DNA of 64,000 nt from Saccharomycodes ludwigii (Eukaryota; Ascomycota; Saccharomycetes; Saccharomycodales; Saccharomycodaceae), in contig NC_060206.1 of NCBI RefSeq assembly GCF_020623625.1, positions 558,001 through 622,000 on the forward strand, given 5' to 3'. Positions 1-10,620 of the stretch are shown here, one piece after another. Each line of letters opens with the position of its first letter. Within the stretch, counting starts at the first letter, position 1. Under the pieces are notes generated by a model, which made no database searches, was not told the origin of the DNA, and was given only the letters and a program-made list of their open reading frames with translations. Position numbers and translations under genes: made by a program.

Positions 1-1
1 A

Positions 2-1042
2 CAAGAAAAAGAAACTGTGCTTGTTAGCGGTGCATCCGGATTCATTGCAGAACATATTATTCATCAGCTGCTAGAAACAAATAAGTATAAAATAATCGGT
101 AGTGTTAGAACTCAAAATAAAGCCGATTTATTGCACAAATTATTTGAAAATACTCCAGATTTATCATTTGTAATTGTGCCAGATCTTTCGTTTCCAAATG
201 CCTTTGATGAAGCTTTTATTAAAATAGGTGATCAACTAAATTACATCTTTCACACCGCATCTCCTTTTTTCGTATTTTCGGAAAATCCAGAAAAAGATTT
301 GTTAATTCCAGCTATCAATGGCACCAAAGCTATCTTGGAAGCCACTGTGAAATATGCATTCAATGTTAAAAAAGTGATTATCACTTCTTCATATGCAGCT
401 GTAACGACTCCAGAAATAGATGCTACATCGGGAGAGATAATCACAGAGGAAAATTGGAACCCGATAACCTTGGGGGAGGGCTTGCAAAATGGAATCAAGG
501 GATATTTTGCTTCCAAAACTTTTGCAGAAAAGGCTGCCTGGGATTTCATAAAAGAAAATAATAAAGTAAAATTCACTTTGACCACCATTTTGCCAACTCT
601 GGTCTTGGGTGAACAGTTATTTGATCAAAATATTATTCCTGGCAAGACATTAAACACTTCTGCTGAACTAGTAAATAGACTTGTCCATTCAAACATAGAT
701 ACACCAATAGACAATGAAATATATGGTGCCTACATTTCAGTACAAGATGTAGCAAGAAGCCATCTGGAAGTCTTATTCAATAACAATTTAGATGGGAAAA
801 GATTATTGGTCAGTCAAGGAAGATACACTTTGCAAACAATTATTGATATTATCAATATAAATTTTCCCACATTGAGGGGGAAAATTGCTAAAGGTGTTCG
901 CGGAACTGATACAGCTAAGATTGCTTCCTTAGCTACTATTAATAATTCTGTAACCAAAGAATTGTTAGGATTTAGATTCAGAAATTTGGAGAGCATTATT
1001 ATTGGAACTGTTGCTCAGATTTTAAAAGTCATAGGAAAATGA
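2..1042 (+). CDS. GRE2-like NADPH-dependent aldehyde/ketone reductase, 5' end cut by window edge
   Basis: Extended short-chain dehydrogenase of the Gre2 group, which reduces methylglyoxal, isovaleraldehyde and many ketones with NADPH in the cytosol. The reading frame is open to the left edge: codons before the first in-frame GTG read QEKET and then VLVSGASGFIAEH, the dinucleotide-binding glycine motif, so the true ATG lies a few codons outside the window. Visible are 346 residues against 342 in S. cerevisiae Gre2. HTASPF, the SSYA strand and the catalytic pair in GYFASK (Tyr and Lys four apart) are present, and the C-terminus LLGFRFRNLESII closely resembles Gre2. A second GRE2-like gene ends at the right edge of the window. 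Which S. cerevisiae paralogue (GRE2, YGL039W, YDR541C, ARI1) is closest cannot be settled by eye. Confidence 0.9.
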   Translation, partial: QEKETVLVSGASGFIAEHIIHQLLETNKYKIIGSVRTQNKADLLHKLFENTPDLSFVIVPDLSFPNAFDEAFIKIGDQLNYIFHTASPFFVFSENPEKDLLIPAINGTKAILEATVKYAFNVKKVIITSSYAAVTTPEIDATSGEIITEENWNPITLGEGLQNGIKGYFASKTFAEKAAWDFIKENNKVKFTLTTILPTLVLGEQLFDQNIIPGKTLNTSAELVNRLVHSNIDTPIDNEIYGAYISVQDVARSHLEVLFNNNLDGKRLLVSQGRYTLQTIIDIININFPTLRGKIAKGVRGTDTAKIASLATINNSVTKELLGFRFRNLESIIIGTVAQILKVIGK

Positions 1043-1454
1043 AAACAAAAATAAGGATAAAAGCTTATATCTGTAGTCTATATAACTGTTTTTAAATAAA
1101 GCTGCTTTGCTTCCTTTTCATCTTTCTTGTTTTATATATTTTATATATTTTATTATAAATTTCCAAATTGAAAAAATTAACTACAAAAAAAAATAAAAAA
1201 CTGGCGCCAATTTGAATCCGACTGTGATTCCGATGTTCCGAGAAAACAGGTCTTAAAATTACCCGAATGTCATTTGTATGAGCTGTGCAATTCAGCGTCA
1301 CGTTTTAATAAAAAGAACCAATAACAAATTAACAAAAAAAAAAAAAAAAAAAAAAGTATGTATAACAACAACTCAAGTGCAACCTACCAAATAAAGAACT
1401 GCCCGTTCACAACAATTAAGAGACCAAAATTTGATACACATCCTCTTCTCCACA
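1043..1454. promoter_or_regulatory. Intergenic: GRE2-like terminator and RCO1 promoter
   Basis: The stretch has a TATATATTTTATATATTTTAT run near 1133-1155 and an A-tract near 1333-1355. The less AT-rich part around 1201-1300 shows no recognisable gene or known site. Confidence 0.4.
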
Positions 1455-3347
1455 ATGTCAACTGATGAAAAAAATAAACCTAGGCGTTCAAAAAGATCAA
1501 TCGCTAAGGTCGATTATAGAAATACCAAGACATGGAACATTATTCTGGACGATGAAAGTAACAACATAGGTACAAAGAAACCCACCAAGACCACTTCATC
1601 CCCCACTAAGTATACTGCTGAAACGGGGAAACCTAAAACGGGGAAACCTAAAACTGAAAAAACCGAACAAGCTATAATACGACCTGTAACGTCAAAACCA
1701 AATATTACAAAAAATAAAGAAACTGAAAATACTGTTTTTAACGAACCTGAGGTGCATGAGTTAATATCTCAAACAACAGGTGTGCCATTGAGTGTCGGTC
1801 CCTCCGAGAAAATTAAGCATGAAGCTTATTGGAACTATGACAAACAGAATAATACAGAACAGATTATAAAATTTACTTCCAAATACAAATCTAACATTAA
1901 TGAATCAAGTAATATCACTCATGAAAGCTATATAAGGGAATCGAGGAAAAGGCTAAATTCGGATCTTTTAACTACTCCTTTAAAACACAAGTCTCCTTCA
2001 AAAAAGAGAACGAAACAAGTTCAGCAACATAAGAAAAAATTATTTGGCCAAAATAATGAAGATGGATCAGTATTGGCAACTAAGTCAACAGAAGAAGCTA
2101 CAACTACTACTGATTCAACACAACAGAACAGGGATTATTGCCAATGTTGCAATCAAACAGGACTATTTCTTTGTTGTGACACGTGCCCGAATTCCTTTCA
2201 TTTTTCATGTTATCATCCTATTTTGGATCCAGATAATTTGCCAGAGGGAACATGGTCATGCATTGAATGTTTAGCTAAAAAACCAGATTATTTATCAAAC
2301 TCCTCAAAATTTCTACCTGTTTTACAATCTGTCGAGAATCCAACACAATTAATTGACAACATGCTTCAAAATAAACAATCGGATAAAATACCTAAAACAG
2401 TAACTCCAGTTAAGGGAACCAGAATGTTTGGGAAACTTTTACAGAAAATGACCAGACTTAATCCCCGACAATTCCGTTTACCATCCCACATTATCAATAA
2501 TTTCGATAAAATCTCCAGAGATGACGGAAATAATGGCGAGTTTCATATTGCAAACGAGTGGAAACGTTCTTTAACACTAAAGCAAATTAAAAACGGCAAG
2601 TATAACAGAATGGACCAATTAATCTATCCAGATCTACATATACTAGAACCTAAGCCTGCACAAGAAGATATTACTTATAGACCTGGTTTTTTGAAATGTT
2701 ACAAATGCGGGAAAACATCGATGGGGAATGGAGATTCGCCATATTTAGAGAAATTTATTGTAAAATGTGAATATTGCTACACTCCTTGGCATTTGGATTG
2801 TTTAGGAATCACGAGCTTTAAAAACTTGGGGAAAAAATGGAAATGTCCTTTGCATGCAGAAGAACCAAAATATATATGGAAAAATAAAACACTAGTGTAC
2901 CCGACTTTACCTTGTGAGGTAAAGAACGATGGAAATGTGAAGATCGTAACGTTCCCATTTGAAAAAGAGTATATTGAGAATAATGAAGTGTCTAAAGAAC
3001 AAATAGTTTTGACTGAACAAAGTGTTCAATTAGATTTTGTGGACAAAATTTATAAAACCAGAGAAGCACAACACAATCAATATTTGAAATCACAAGAAAG
3101 AATACTCGACAAGATTTTATGCAATTATACAATGATATCAGGCTTGCCTAACTTGTTGTATTTCAGTAGCGACAGGAATTTAAAGAAATTATGGGATTTT
3201 AAAGAATTATGTAATATTGCTAATTTAGATAATAATTTGGAAAGCGAAACATTGTCGGATGTTGAAATATTGCAACTAAAGACTTTAAAAAAAATTCTGG
3301 AGTCAAAAGACAAAAAAGAAGTGCTAAACTTTTTTGGAATAAAATAA
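1455..3347 (+). CDS. RCO1: Rco1-like PHD-finger subunit of the Rpd3S histone deacetylase complex
   Basis: Rco1 anchors the Rpd3S complex, which deacetylates nucleosomes in transcribed genes and suppresses cryptic initiation. The protein has 630 residues from the ATG at 1455; the frame is open 24 bases further up but only from a TTG. The N-terminal 220 residues are basic and low in complexity. PHD finger 1 at about 228-275 has the Cys4-His-Cys3 pattern (YCQCCNQTGLFLCCDTC, then FHFSC and WSCIEC). A second, longer PHD-type zinc module lies at about 413-470 (CYKCGKTSMG, CEYCYTPWHLDC, WKCPLH). S. cerevisiae Rco1 has 684 residues. The gene is convergent with PDS5, the same pairing as YMR075W/YMR076C, which supports the name. 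Confidence 0.88.
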   Translation: MSTDEKNKPRRSKRSIAKVDYRNTKTWNIILDDESNNIGTKKPTKTTSSPTKYTAETGKPKTGKPKTEKTEQAIIRPVTSKPNITKNKETENTVFNEPEVHELISQTTGVPLSVGPSEKIKHEAYWNYDKQNNTEQIIKFTSKYKSNINESSNITHESYIRESRKRLNSDLLTTPLKHKSPSKKRTKQVQQHKKKLFGQNNEDGSVLATKSTEEATTTTDSTQQNRDYCQCCNQTGLFLCCDTCPNSFHFSCYHPILDPDNLPEGTWSCIECLAKKPDYLSNSSKFLPVLQSVENPTQLIDNMLQNKQSDKIPKTVTPVKGTRMFGKLLQKMTRLNPRQFRLPSHIINNFDKISRDDGNNGEFHIANEWKRSLTLKQIKNGKYNRMDQLIYPDLHILEPKPAQEDITYRPGFLKCYKCGKTSMGNGDSPYLEKFIVKCEYCYTPWHLDCLGITSFKNLGKKWKCPLHAEEPKYIWKNKTLVYPTLPCEVKNDGNVKIVTFPFEKEYIENNEVSKEQIVLTEQSVQLDFVDKIYKTREAQHNQYLKSQERILDKILCNYTMISGLPNLLYFSSDRNLKKLWDFKELCNIANLDNNLESETLSDVEILQLKTLKKILESKDKKEVLNFFGIK

Positions 3348-3444
3348 TTCAAGTTGTTGAGATAGCTTTATATGAGTATATATGGTAAAGCAATAGATTC
3401 GATTTTTTAGGATAGCTGTAATATATTGTATATTATATAATTGG

Positions 3445-3447
3445 TTA

Positions 3448-3480
<33 letters not shown>

Positions 3481-6400
3481 TGAATCTTTGTAGTTAACAT
3501 CTTTCTTGGGTCTAGCACTTTTTCTTATTGGGTATTCTGGTTTTAACTTTTTCACATAACGATCATCCTCATCATCATCATCATCATCATCATCCATTAT
3601 AACGTTACGTTTTTTCTTATATTTTCTTGTAGTTTTAATTGCGCTTTTAGATATAGGTTTTAACTTTTCCGCTGTCAACAATTTCGCCTTTAGCTTACCA
3701 AACCCCATTTGGTTTAATTTATGTCTAATAATTTGTTCTAAATTATCATTTTTTAAGTAACATTTAAAGGATATCTCTTGCCTTTCGTCAGGATCTTCAA
3801 TAGGAGAAAACAAATCTGACGGCAAATTCAATTTTCCGGAATATACCGGAATATCCCAGTTTTTCAATGATTTAATTTCCAATAGCACAAGTTGGCATAA
3901 TTCAGAAATAATATATATATATTCCTTATTGTCTTGCACTTTGTCAGTGTATTGCTTAATTCTACCAGCTAAATAGTACAACAAAGAAATATTTTCCTTA
4001 GTCAATATGTTATCGAAAAAGAAAACCAGGTATTCCAAAGCATTTTTTAGCTTAACAATCCTTTCATTGCCCTCATCCAGGCCATCAGAAACATCAGGAT
4101 GATGTGCTATGTAATGAATTAATCTTGGAAAGCCTCTTTCAAAAAATGTATTTCTTTTGAAAATCTCTTTTCTACACATAAACTGAATCCATATTCTAGT
4201 ATCGTGTTTCAATGTCTTGTCTGGTTCAAAGGCAACAAAGAAAATCAGCGGCAAAAATTTAATGGAAATCTTTTCTTCACTTATGTATTTCTTCAAGTAA
4301 GTTATGAAAGTCTCACGAACTTGTAGGGACTCGTCTTCCATCAAATTAACTAATTTCTCAACGCTTTCTGAACCAATAAACTTGTTTAATTCATGTACTT
4401 TGGCAAGCTTCAATAGTTGGATGCCAGCAACACATCTTAATTTACGTTGAAATTCCACTGGTGTTGGATAAAATTCTTTGTTTGATTCATTAATTAATTC
4501 ACCACCTGTTGCCACCAAAAATATGAAAAGCTTCAAGGTCTTGTTTATAAATGCCTCTTTAATTATCTGATCCGTCGATAAGTCATTGCTAATGGCAATC
4601 AAGCTGTTTTTCAACAATTCAAGACTGAAAACTTTGGATGCAATTATATTATTTTCAGTTTTATTTAAAAATTCATCAGCGATCCACGTGTCGTTTTCAT
4701 CATCACTAGTTATTTCATTAGCTAATAAAATATTTGACAAAACAAATGTAACTATATCTGTTGTGCTTTCTTTTAGTAATTCCGGACGCAACTTGTAAAT
4801 TTCTGACGCAGTCAGTATCAAAGCTGCACCACCGCCCTTCTTCAATGGCAAGATTGAATCCAATATGCTTTGAAGTATCTTTTCTGAGCCATCTAATAAA
4901 CCCAAAATTTTAGTGGCATATTTAGCCTCATATGGAAGTCCACTGATACTGAAGTCCTTTAATCTATCAATAAAAAACGTATCCTTGGTTTCCAAATAGT
5001 GTCTATGTGCCTTCCCGATCCTATAAATGGTTTTCAATGTATCCACAGCATCCGTAGTAAGTGCTTTTTCGTCCAACCCGTACTGCTTGATAGTGTTTTG
5101 TAAAGTTTCAATTTGGTCTTTGAATAATGACGGATTCACTTCTGTAATATTGTCAATTATGTGTTTTGAATCAGAACGTTTTAAAAGCTCTTCCACATTT
5201 GAAATATTGTAATATATGGGTGCGCTCCGATATGCTAACAGTTTAAAAATCTGGGCAAAATCAGCTCTGGTAAAAGTAGAACCCAATTTAACTTTATCAA
5301 AAATTCTTGCATCTTTTAATTTATTGCTGAATTCTACCAAACAGGATAATACTGTATGGTATGGGCTATCAGAAGAGACAATTGTTTTTAATAAACAATA
5401 TAATTTCTTATTTTTCATGGAAACAAACAGTTTTAAAATATCTTGTGTACTAAACGAATTTGAAAGCGAATCACTCAACCATTTTATTATTTGGTTTAAT
5501 CCATTAGAAACGTCCTCCCCCTCTACAACTGGTACATTTTCATCATTGGCCAAACCATTTGCAAGTTCAGAAAATTCTACAAATTTTGTAACAACCAAAG
5601 ACAACTCGATTTGTCTTCTGTTAAAAGCATAAAACGAAGCCAAAGCTTTTTTGTCCAAATGAGAAGTTACCAGTAATAACCTATCGACTCTTTTCTTGGC
5701 TGATTCTTCGTTGTAGGGAATTATTTTTTCCAATAGATACTTGTCAACTATTTGGTTAATTATTTTGTCATTAATATAGTATAAATTCAATAAAACAGTT
5801 GGAATTTTATTGGTAATCTCCACCAACTCTTGATTATTAATGCTGACATTGTAGTGTTTCGTCATAGTAGTTTGGTAAAAACTGGATAAAAATGCTAAAA
5901 CTGTTTCTCTAATATCTTGGTTTTTGTCTCTAGTGAAGTGGAATAATTCTTGAAAAACTAATGATGTTTTCATATATAACCATATGATTTCCACAGAGAT
6001 TTTATCAAAGATCTGAACGGCAGCAAGCCTTACTCTTATATCGACATCCATCAAGGTTTTGCAAACACCATTGCAAATATCGTTTGAAATTATATCATTC
6101 TGTGAATTATTGAAAATTTTCGCAACTGTTTTCACCCATGAAATTCTAACTTTACTATTGGAATCTGCAACTTTTGTTAACCATGCTTTATAGGTTTCAT
6201 TATAAGCGGTTACATAGTTCATATTGGGTTGTCGAGTACCCAAGATGTCACCAATCAATTTTGTGGCAGAGATACGAACAAAATAATTCAAAGAGTTTAA
6301 TTCTTGGAAAAGGAACCCATTGATGGAACTTAGTAATTCTGGAACATATAGCCACAGCTTCAATACCAAAGTATGTAAGTTAGTCAATGTTTTATAACTT

Positions 6401-7245
6401 TCGTCATTAACGCTAGTGATGTTAACAATACCATCCTCTTTGTTTCCCTCTTCTTCCTCCCTATAATTATGATTACTATTTTTATTAGCTTTGTTAGTTG
6501 AAGCAAGACCGTATAAAATCTCTGAGTAAAATTTAGTTAAATGCCTGCCCATTCTATTTGAATATTTTTCACAAATGTGTAAAGTAAATTGGAAACAAGA
6601 ATCATGAGCAACGTTTAGCCCCCGTGGAACAGAATTCAAATCGTAGGTTAAGAATTTGTTAAAGATTAATTTTAGCACATCCATTGAAAGTACATCTGCT
6701 TCTGAAACGACTTCACCCAATAGATCGCCTACCAAGCTTAATTTTGATATAGGGATTTGGTTGCTTTGCGGGTCATAAAAGACCTGGAAAAGTTTTGAAA
6801 TTAAGTTGGCGGACTTTGGTAAATCTGTGATTAAAACAATAGACCTAACTTCTACTAGTTTGGTTAACAAATAAACTTGTTGAAGGAAATATCCGTTCTC
6901 AGGATCTGAGAGATATTTTAATTGACGGAAAAACAGTTTAAAAATTTCAGCTAATTCATTATCAGTGTAAGGAGCATCTGGAGCATAGATCCTCAAAATA
7001 TCGCTTAAGCAACATGCAGTAAATGCCTGAACACCATTACTTTTATTAGCTATAAGTTTTGAATCTAAAAGATCCTTTCTATACTTATCAACAGACACCA
7101 AATTAATAGTGTCTTGATCAATATTGGACAATTCATCATGTAATTCACTTAATCTTTCAATAAGTTCTTGCAATGGAATATGGTAGTCAATAGACGATAT
7201 GATCTCTTTGTTGAACTGCAAATTTTGATTATTTCTATTGGACAT
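3445..7245 (-). CDS. PDS5: Pds5-like cohesin-associated HEAT-repeat protein
   Basis: Pds5 binds the cohesin ring and controls both maintenance and release of sister chromatid cohesion in the nucleus. The 1266 residues compare with 1277 in S. cerevisiae. The N-terminal stretch FTACCLSDILRIYAPDAPYT is a hallmark of the family and is followed by HEAT-like helical repeats over most of the length. The C-terminus is a charged tail with two long aspartate runs separated by basic patches (KKLKPEYPIRKSARPKK), encoded by CAT/TCA-type repeats at 3448-3480 and 3561-3596. The start ATG is at 7243-7245. Three ACGCGT boxes lie 228-274 bases upstream and suggest G1/S expression through MBF. Convergent with RCO1, as YMR076C with YMR075W. 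Confidence 0.93.
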
Positions 7246-7729
7246 GTTATAGAATCTAGTGCCCTTGTTCTAACGTTATATATATATATATATGTATATT
7301 TAATCTTATGAGAAAAAAAAAAAAAAAAAAAGATTAAAATTAATGTTCTAGTTTTATGTAAGGAAAAGAGGCGGGGGTGAATTAAAATAAAACTAAAATG
7401 AGGTTAAAATGAAATTAAAAAAATTTTAATTTTAAATTTTATATATTTTGATTATTAAAAATACGAAAACAAACGCGTAAAAAAAACAAACGCGTAAAAA
7501 AAAAACAAACCCAACGCGTTTTTTCAAAAAAAAAAAACATAGACCGAAAAAGCAAAATCCCAGGAGTCCGAAACACCAAGTTGCTATTATAAATATTAAT
7601 AAATTAAAAAAAAAAGTGCTTGTCTATTGAAATAATATATCCTATGTTTTCAAGCACAAAGGAAATGAATATTTATTCTTTTACCAAATAGCTAACAATC
7701 TATTTCTAATTATTCGAGTTAAAATACAC
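7246..7729. other. Intergenic between PDS5 start and FNT gene end
   Basis: Apart from the MCB cluster the 484 bases hold a TA repeat near 7277, an A-tract at about 7313-7332 and an AGTCCGAAAC segment near 7565. No gene is seen. Confidence 0.4.
7473..7519. promoter_or_regulatory. Three MluI cell-cycle boxes (MCB) upstream of PDS5
   Basis: ACGCGT occurs at 7473-7478, 7490-7495 and 7514-7519, each next to A-runs. I found no other copy in the window. MCBs are bound by the Mbp1-Swi6 factor MBF in yeasts and drive G1/S genes including cohesion genes. Regulation of PDS5 is inferred from position. Confidence 0.7.
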
Positions 7730-9754
7730 CTATATCTCTTTATTACCTACATTTTCCGAGCCATTGTAATATTTGGAGACAGATCTCTTTAGTGCTTTGG
7801 GAGGCGCTGTAATTGATGGTTTTATTGATGCAGAGTCCACATTACTATTAGCGGATCTTGTTGGTACTTGCATATTTTTGTAATCTTCTACACCAGATAT
7901 ATAATCAGATGCATCCGCTGCCCTTTGAGTAATTCCGGCCGCTGATAGACGATCATGAAAATTATTTACAGTATCAGGCTCCTTACGGACAGTGAATGTT
8001 TTTTTCAGTGCATTAAAGATTTTAGGAGACGCTGTTTGAACCTCTGTTGCAGTTCTGGTAAACACATTATTTTCTAAGTCTTGATTAGTACGTGGTAAAG
8101 ATGCGTTAACATTAGCACTATCACCTTCTTGTTCATCTAAACTACTTCTCCAACTTTTAATAGGCGCCAACTTGGTAATTGCCCTTTCTAACTGAGTACC
8201 CAACTTATGATTCATGACATTATATCCACCTTCTTGTTCATATCTCTTTAATTGTTTTGTTTCGATTTTCTTTAAAGTTTCGCGCTTTGACAGTGATTTT
8301 ATTGAATTATCCGATGAATTCCTAGATCTTTCATATTCTTCCACTGGATTATATATTTCAGAATCTGCATCGCTATTGGAAGGCATCAAATCAAAGCTAT
8401 TTAAACTAGAGTCGCCAGCACTGTGACGATCATTATCATTATCATTATCATTATCTATATAGTTATTCCCATGATTTTCCGCAATTGTGACAGTCTTTCC
8501 TCTGGTAAGTGACCGATTTCTTTCCCTTTCTTTTCCCGATTTGTGTAAACTTTTATCAATAACTTCATCAATATCTTCTGGGTCTACAATTGTTCGTTCT
8601 CTTGCTAAAGGTGGTCCCATGCCTCTGACAGGAAATACACCTGCCGGTGATCTTCTTGTTTTCACTTTTTTCAGAGAATCGTTGAGTGTGGTTCTTTTTT
8701 TTGCAAGTATTCCAGGTGTATAAGGCCTCAACTCCTTATCACCTGCATTGTCTGAATCAGTATAACTGTCACTTGTGCTTTCTCCAAGTTTTTCGGTTTC
8801 ATTACCATCATCTTCATCTTCATCGGAAGAAGTGTCCTGCTCCTCTTCCCAATGGGCTTCAGGAGGTGATAATCTAACAACTCTTGAATCTGTATTTAAT
8901 TCTGGTTGTTCGTCTCTAGCTTCAAATTCTGGCAAGTCTAACCTCTTTCTATCTCTTTCAACAACAACTAAATGCAAATAGAAGGGAATGACTGCCCCAA
9001 AAAAAGCACCACCAACTATATTTCCTAGAGTAGCCGGAAGCATTGACCTCCACACAAACTTGGCAATTGATAGATCTGCACCATTAATCATTCCCATCAT
9101 AAGTAAATACATATCTGCAACCACATGAGTAAAACTCATTGCAACAAAGGTGAAAATTGGCAAAATGATCATTAGTAGTTTAACATGCAAAGGCTTTGCC
9201 ATCAATTGTAAATAAACAGCTAGACAAACACAAAAATTACCGGCAATTCCCTTAATAAACGTTTCAATAAAATTGTATTCTATTTTTTTATCTACGATAG
9301 CTTTAGAACCTTCCTTCATATCGGTTTTGGAAGTAATACCACTTAAGTGACATATGATATAACACATGAATAATGTGCCCCCAAAATTTCCCCACCAACT
9401 GACAAACCACGAAATTAATAAATCGTATATATTCACTGCACCTCTCAAAACACCAACTGTGAAAAATAAAACATTACTGTTAAAGAGATCAACACCACAT
9501 ATAACAACATAAAAAAGTCCAAATGAATAAGTCAACGCCCCTATATGGTTTAGCAAGCCAGGCGAGGTCTCTTCTGACCCAGGACTCATTGAATTTACAT
9601 TAAGGTATAACATACTACCTGCGCTGAAAAGAATTCCTCCCATTATGGAATTCACTATTAAGGTATCTAGTCGTAGTCTTGATTTTTTCATTGCAGTTGC
9701 TATAACTGCCAATGCAGTTTCATGTGGTGTAATATAGTAAGAATCATCAACCAT
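7730..9754 (-). CDS. YHL008C-like formate/nitrite transporter (FNT) family membrane protein
   Basis: FNT proteins are aquaporin-like pentameric channels for small monovalent anions such as formate, nitrite or lactate; the substrate of the yeast member is not firmly known. The protein has 674 residues (627 in S. cerevisiae YHL008C). The first 290 or so residues carry about six membrane segments with family features: NSIMGGILFSAGSMLYL near the start, LFNSNVLFFTVGVLRG, SWWGNFGGTLF and GNIVGGAFFGAVIPFYLH. The remaining 380 residues form a hydrophilic, Ser/Asp-rich cytosolic tail with TXR/KRT basic motifs and likely phosphorylation sites. The ATG at 9752-9754 starts directly before the first conserved segment. 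Its orientation relative to ETP1 and PRS3 is opposite to that in S. cerevisiae. Confidence 0.88.
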   Translation of the reverse strand: MVDDSYYITPHETALAVIATAMKKSRLRLDTLIVNSIMGGILFSAGSMLYLNVNSMSPGSEETSPGLLNHIGALTYSFGLFYVVICGVDLFNSNVLFFTVGVLRGAVNIYDLLISWFVSWWGNFGGTLFMCYIICHLSGITSKTDMKEGSKAIVDKKIEYNFIETFIKGIAGNFCVCLAVYLQLMAKPLHVKLLMIILPIFTFVAMSFTHVVADMYLLMMGMINGADLSIAKFVWRSMLPATLGNIVGGAFFGAVIPFYLHLVVVERDRKRLDLPEFEARDEQPELNTDSRVVRLSPPEAHWEEEQDTSSDEDEDDGNETEKLGESTSDSYTDSDNAGDKELRPYTPGILAKKRTTLNDSLKKVKTRRSPAGVFPVRGMGPPLARERTIVDPEDIDEVIDKSLHKSGKERERNRSLTRGKTVTIAENHGNNYIDNDNDNDNDRHSAGDSSLNSFDLMPSNSDADSEIYNPVEEYERSRNSSDNSIKSLSKRETLKKIETKQLKRYEQEGGYNVMNHKLGTQLERAITKLAPIKSWRSSLDEQEGDSANVNASLPRTNQDLENNVFTRTATEVQTASPKIFNALKKTFTVRKEPDTVNNFHDRLSAAGITQRAADASDYISGVEDYKNMQVPTRSANSNVDSASIKPSITAPPKALKRSVSKYYNGSENVGNKEI

Positions 9755-10620
9755 TGTGAGAATGTAAATGTATGTTAAAAAGCTGGATACCTAATGCAAT
9801 ATTGATTTTTTTAAAAAAATAAAATAAAATAAAAACAAACAGTGTATGTATGTATGTGTATATAGATTGAAATATAGATATGCAAAAAAAAAAAAAAAAC
9901 TTTAGATCGTTTTTTTGGTTATTATCCTATAATGTTTTTATTATTTTTACCCTTTGAACAAGGCAGTTGACAAAGAACAGGGAGAAGAACAATGGCAAGT
10001 GACAATTAACAATAATAATAACAACAACAACAACAAAAAAGATAGCTTTGTAGTAACGATGGGGGTGGGGGAAAGAAGACTAAGAGAAATTTGATCAGGT
10101 AGTCAAAAGTGGAAGATTAACTGGCAGAAAGAAAGAAAAGAAAAAAAAAAAAAAAAAAAAAAAAAGACATGAAAGTTAGCACTAATTATACATATATATA
10201 TATACTTATAGATGGCATTGTTAACAACGGTTGTGCTTTATGACATAAGCTTAGCGTGAGGCCTTTTTTTTCAACTTTTTTAAACAAAAAAAAATTAAAG
10301 AGGGGATAAAATAATAGTAATTCGTTCTTAAAGGGGGAAAAAAATATACCAAATTTCCAGTTGGAGATGCCCAAAGTAGTCATATGTGCGGAGAGATATC
10401 CATAATAGGAAACATCCGCATCCCTTCCGCAACGGAAATCGCTGTTTTAGGAATTTGCCGCCGTGATTGGCATAAAAAAAAAATTAATATTTTCATTTTT
10501 GGGGACATTTCCAAGACTTTTTGTGCAGTTTTAAACAAACCCGGCTAACACAATCCGGCTAATCCAGTCCGATCCCCGCAAAATTATGTACAAAATAAAA
10601 AAAAAAAAAATATGCTCGGA
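9755..10620. promoter_or_regulatory. Intergenic: FNT gene promoter and TTI1 3' end
   Basis: The stretch holds an AAC microsatellite near 10010-10035, a long A-tract at about 10139-10165, and G/C-richer DNA next to TTI1. In it lies TTCCG-CAA-CGGAA at 10425-10437, a CCG-N3-CGG inverted repeat of the kind bound by zinc-cluster factors, and CCGGCTAA repeated directly at 10541 and 10555. No gene is seen. Confidence 0.4.
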
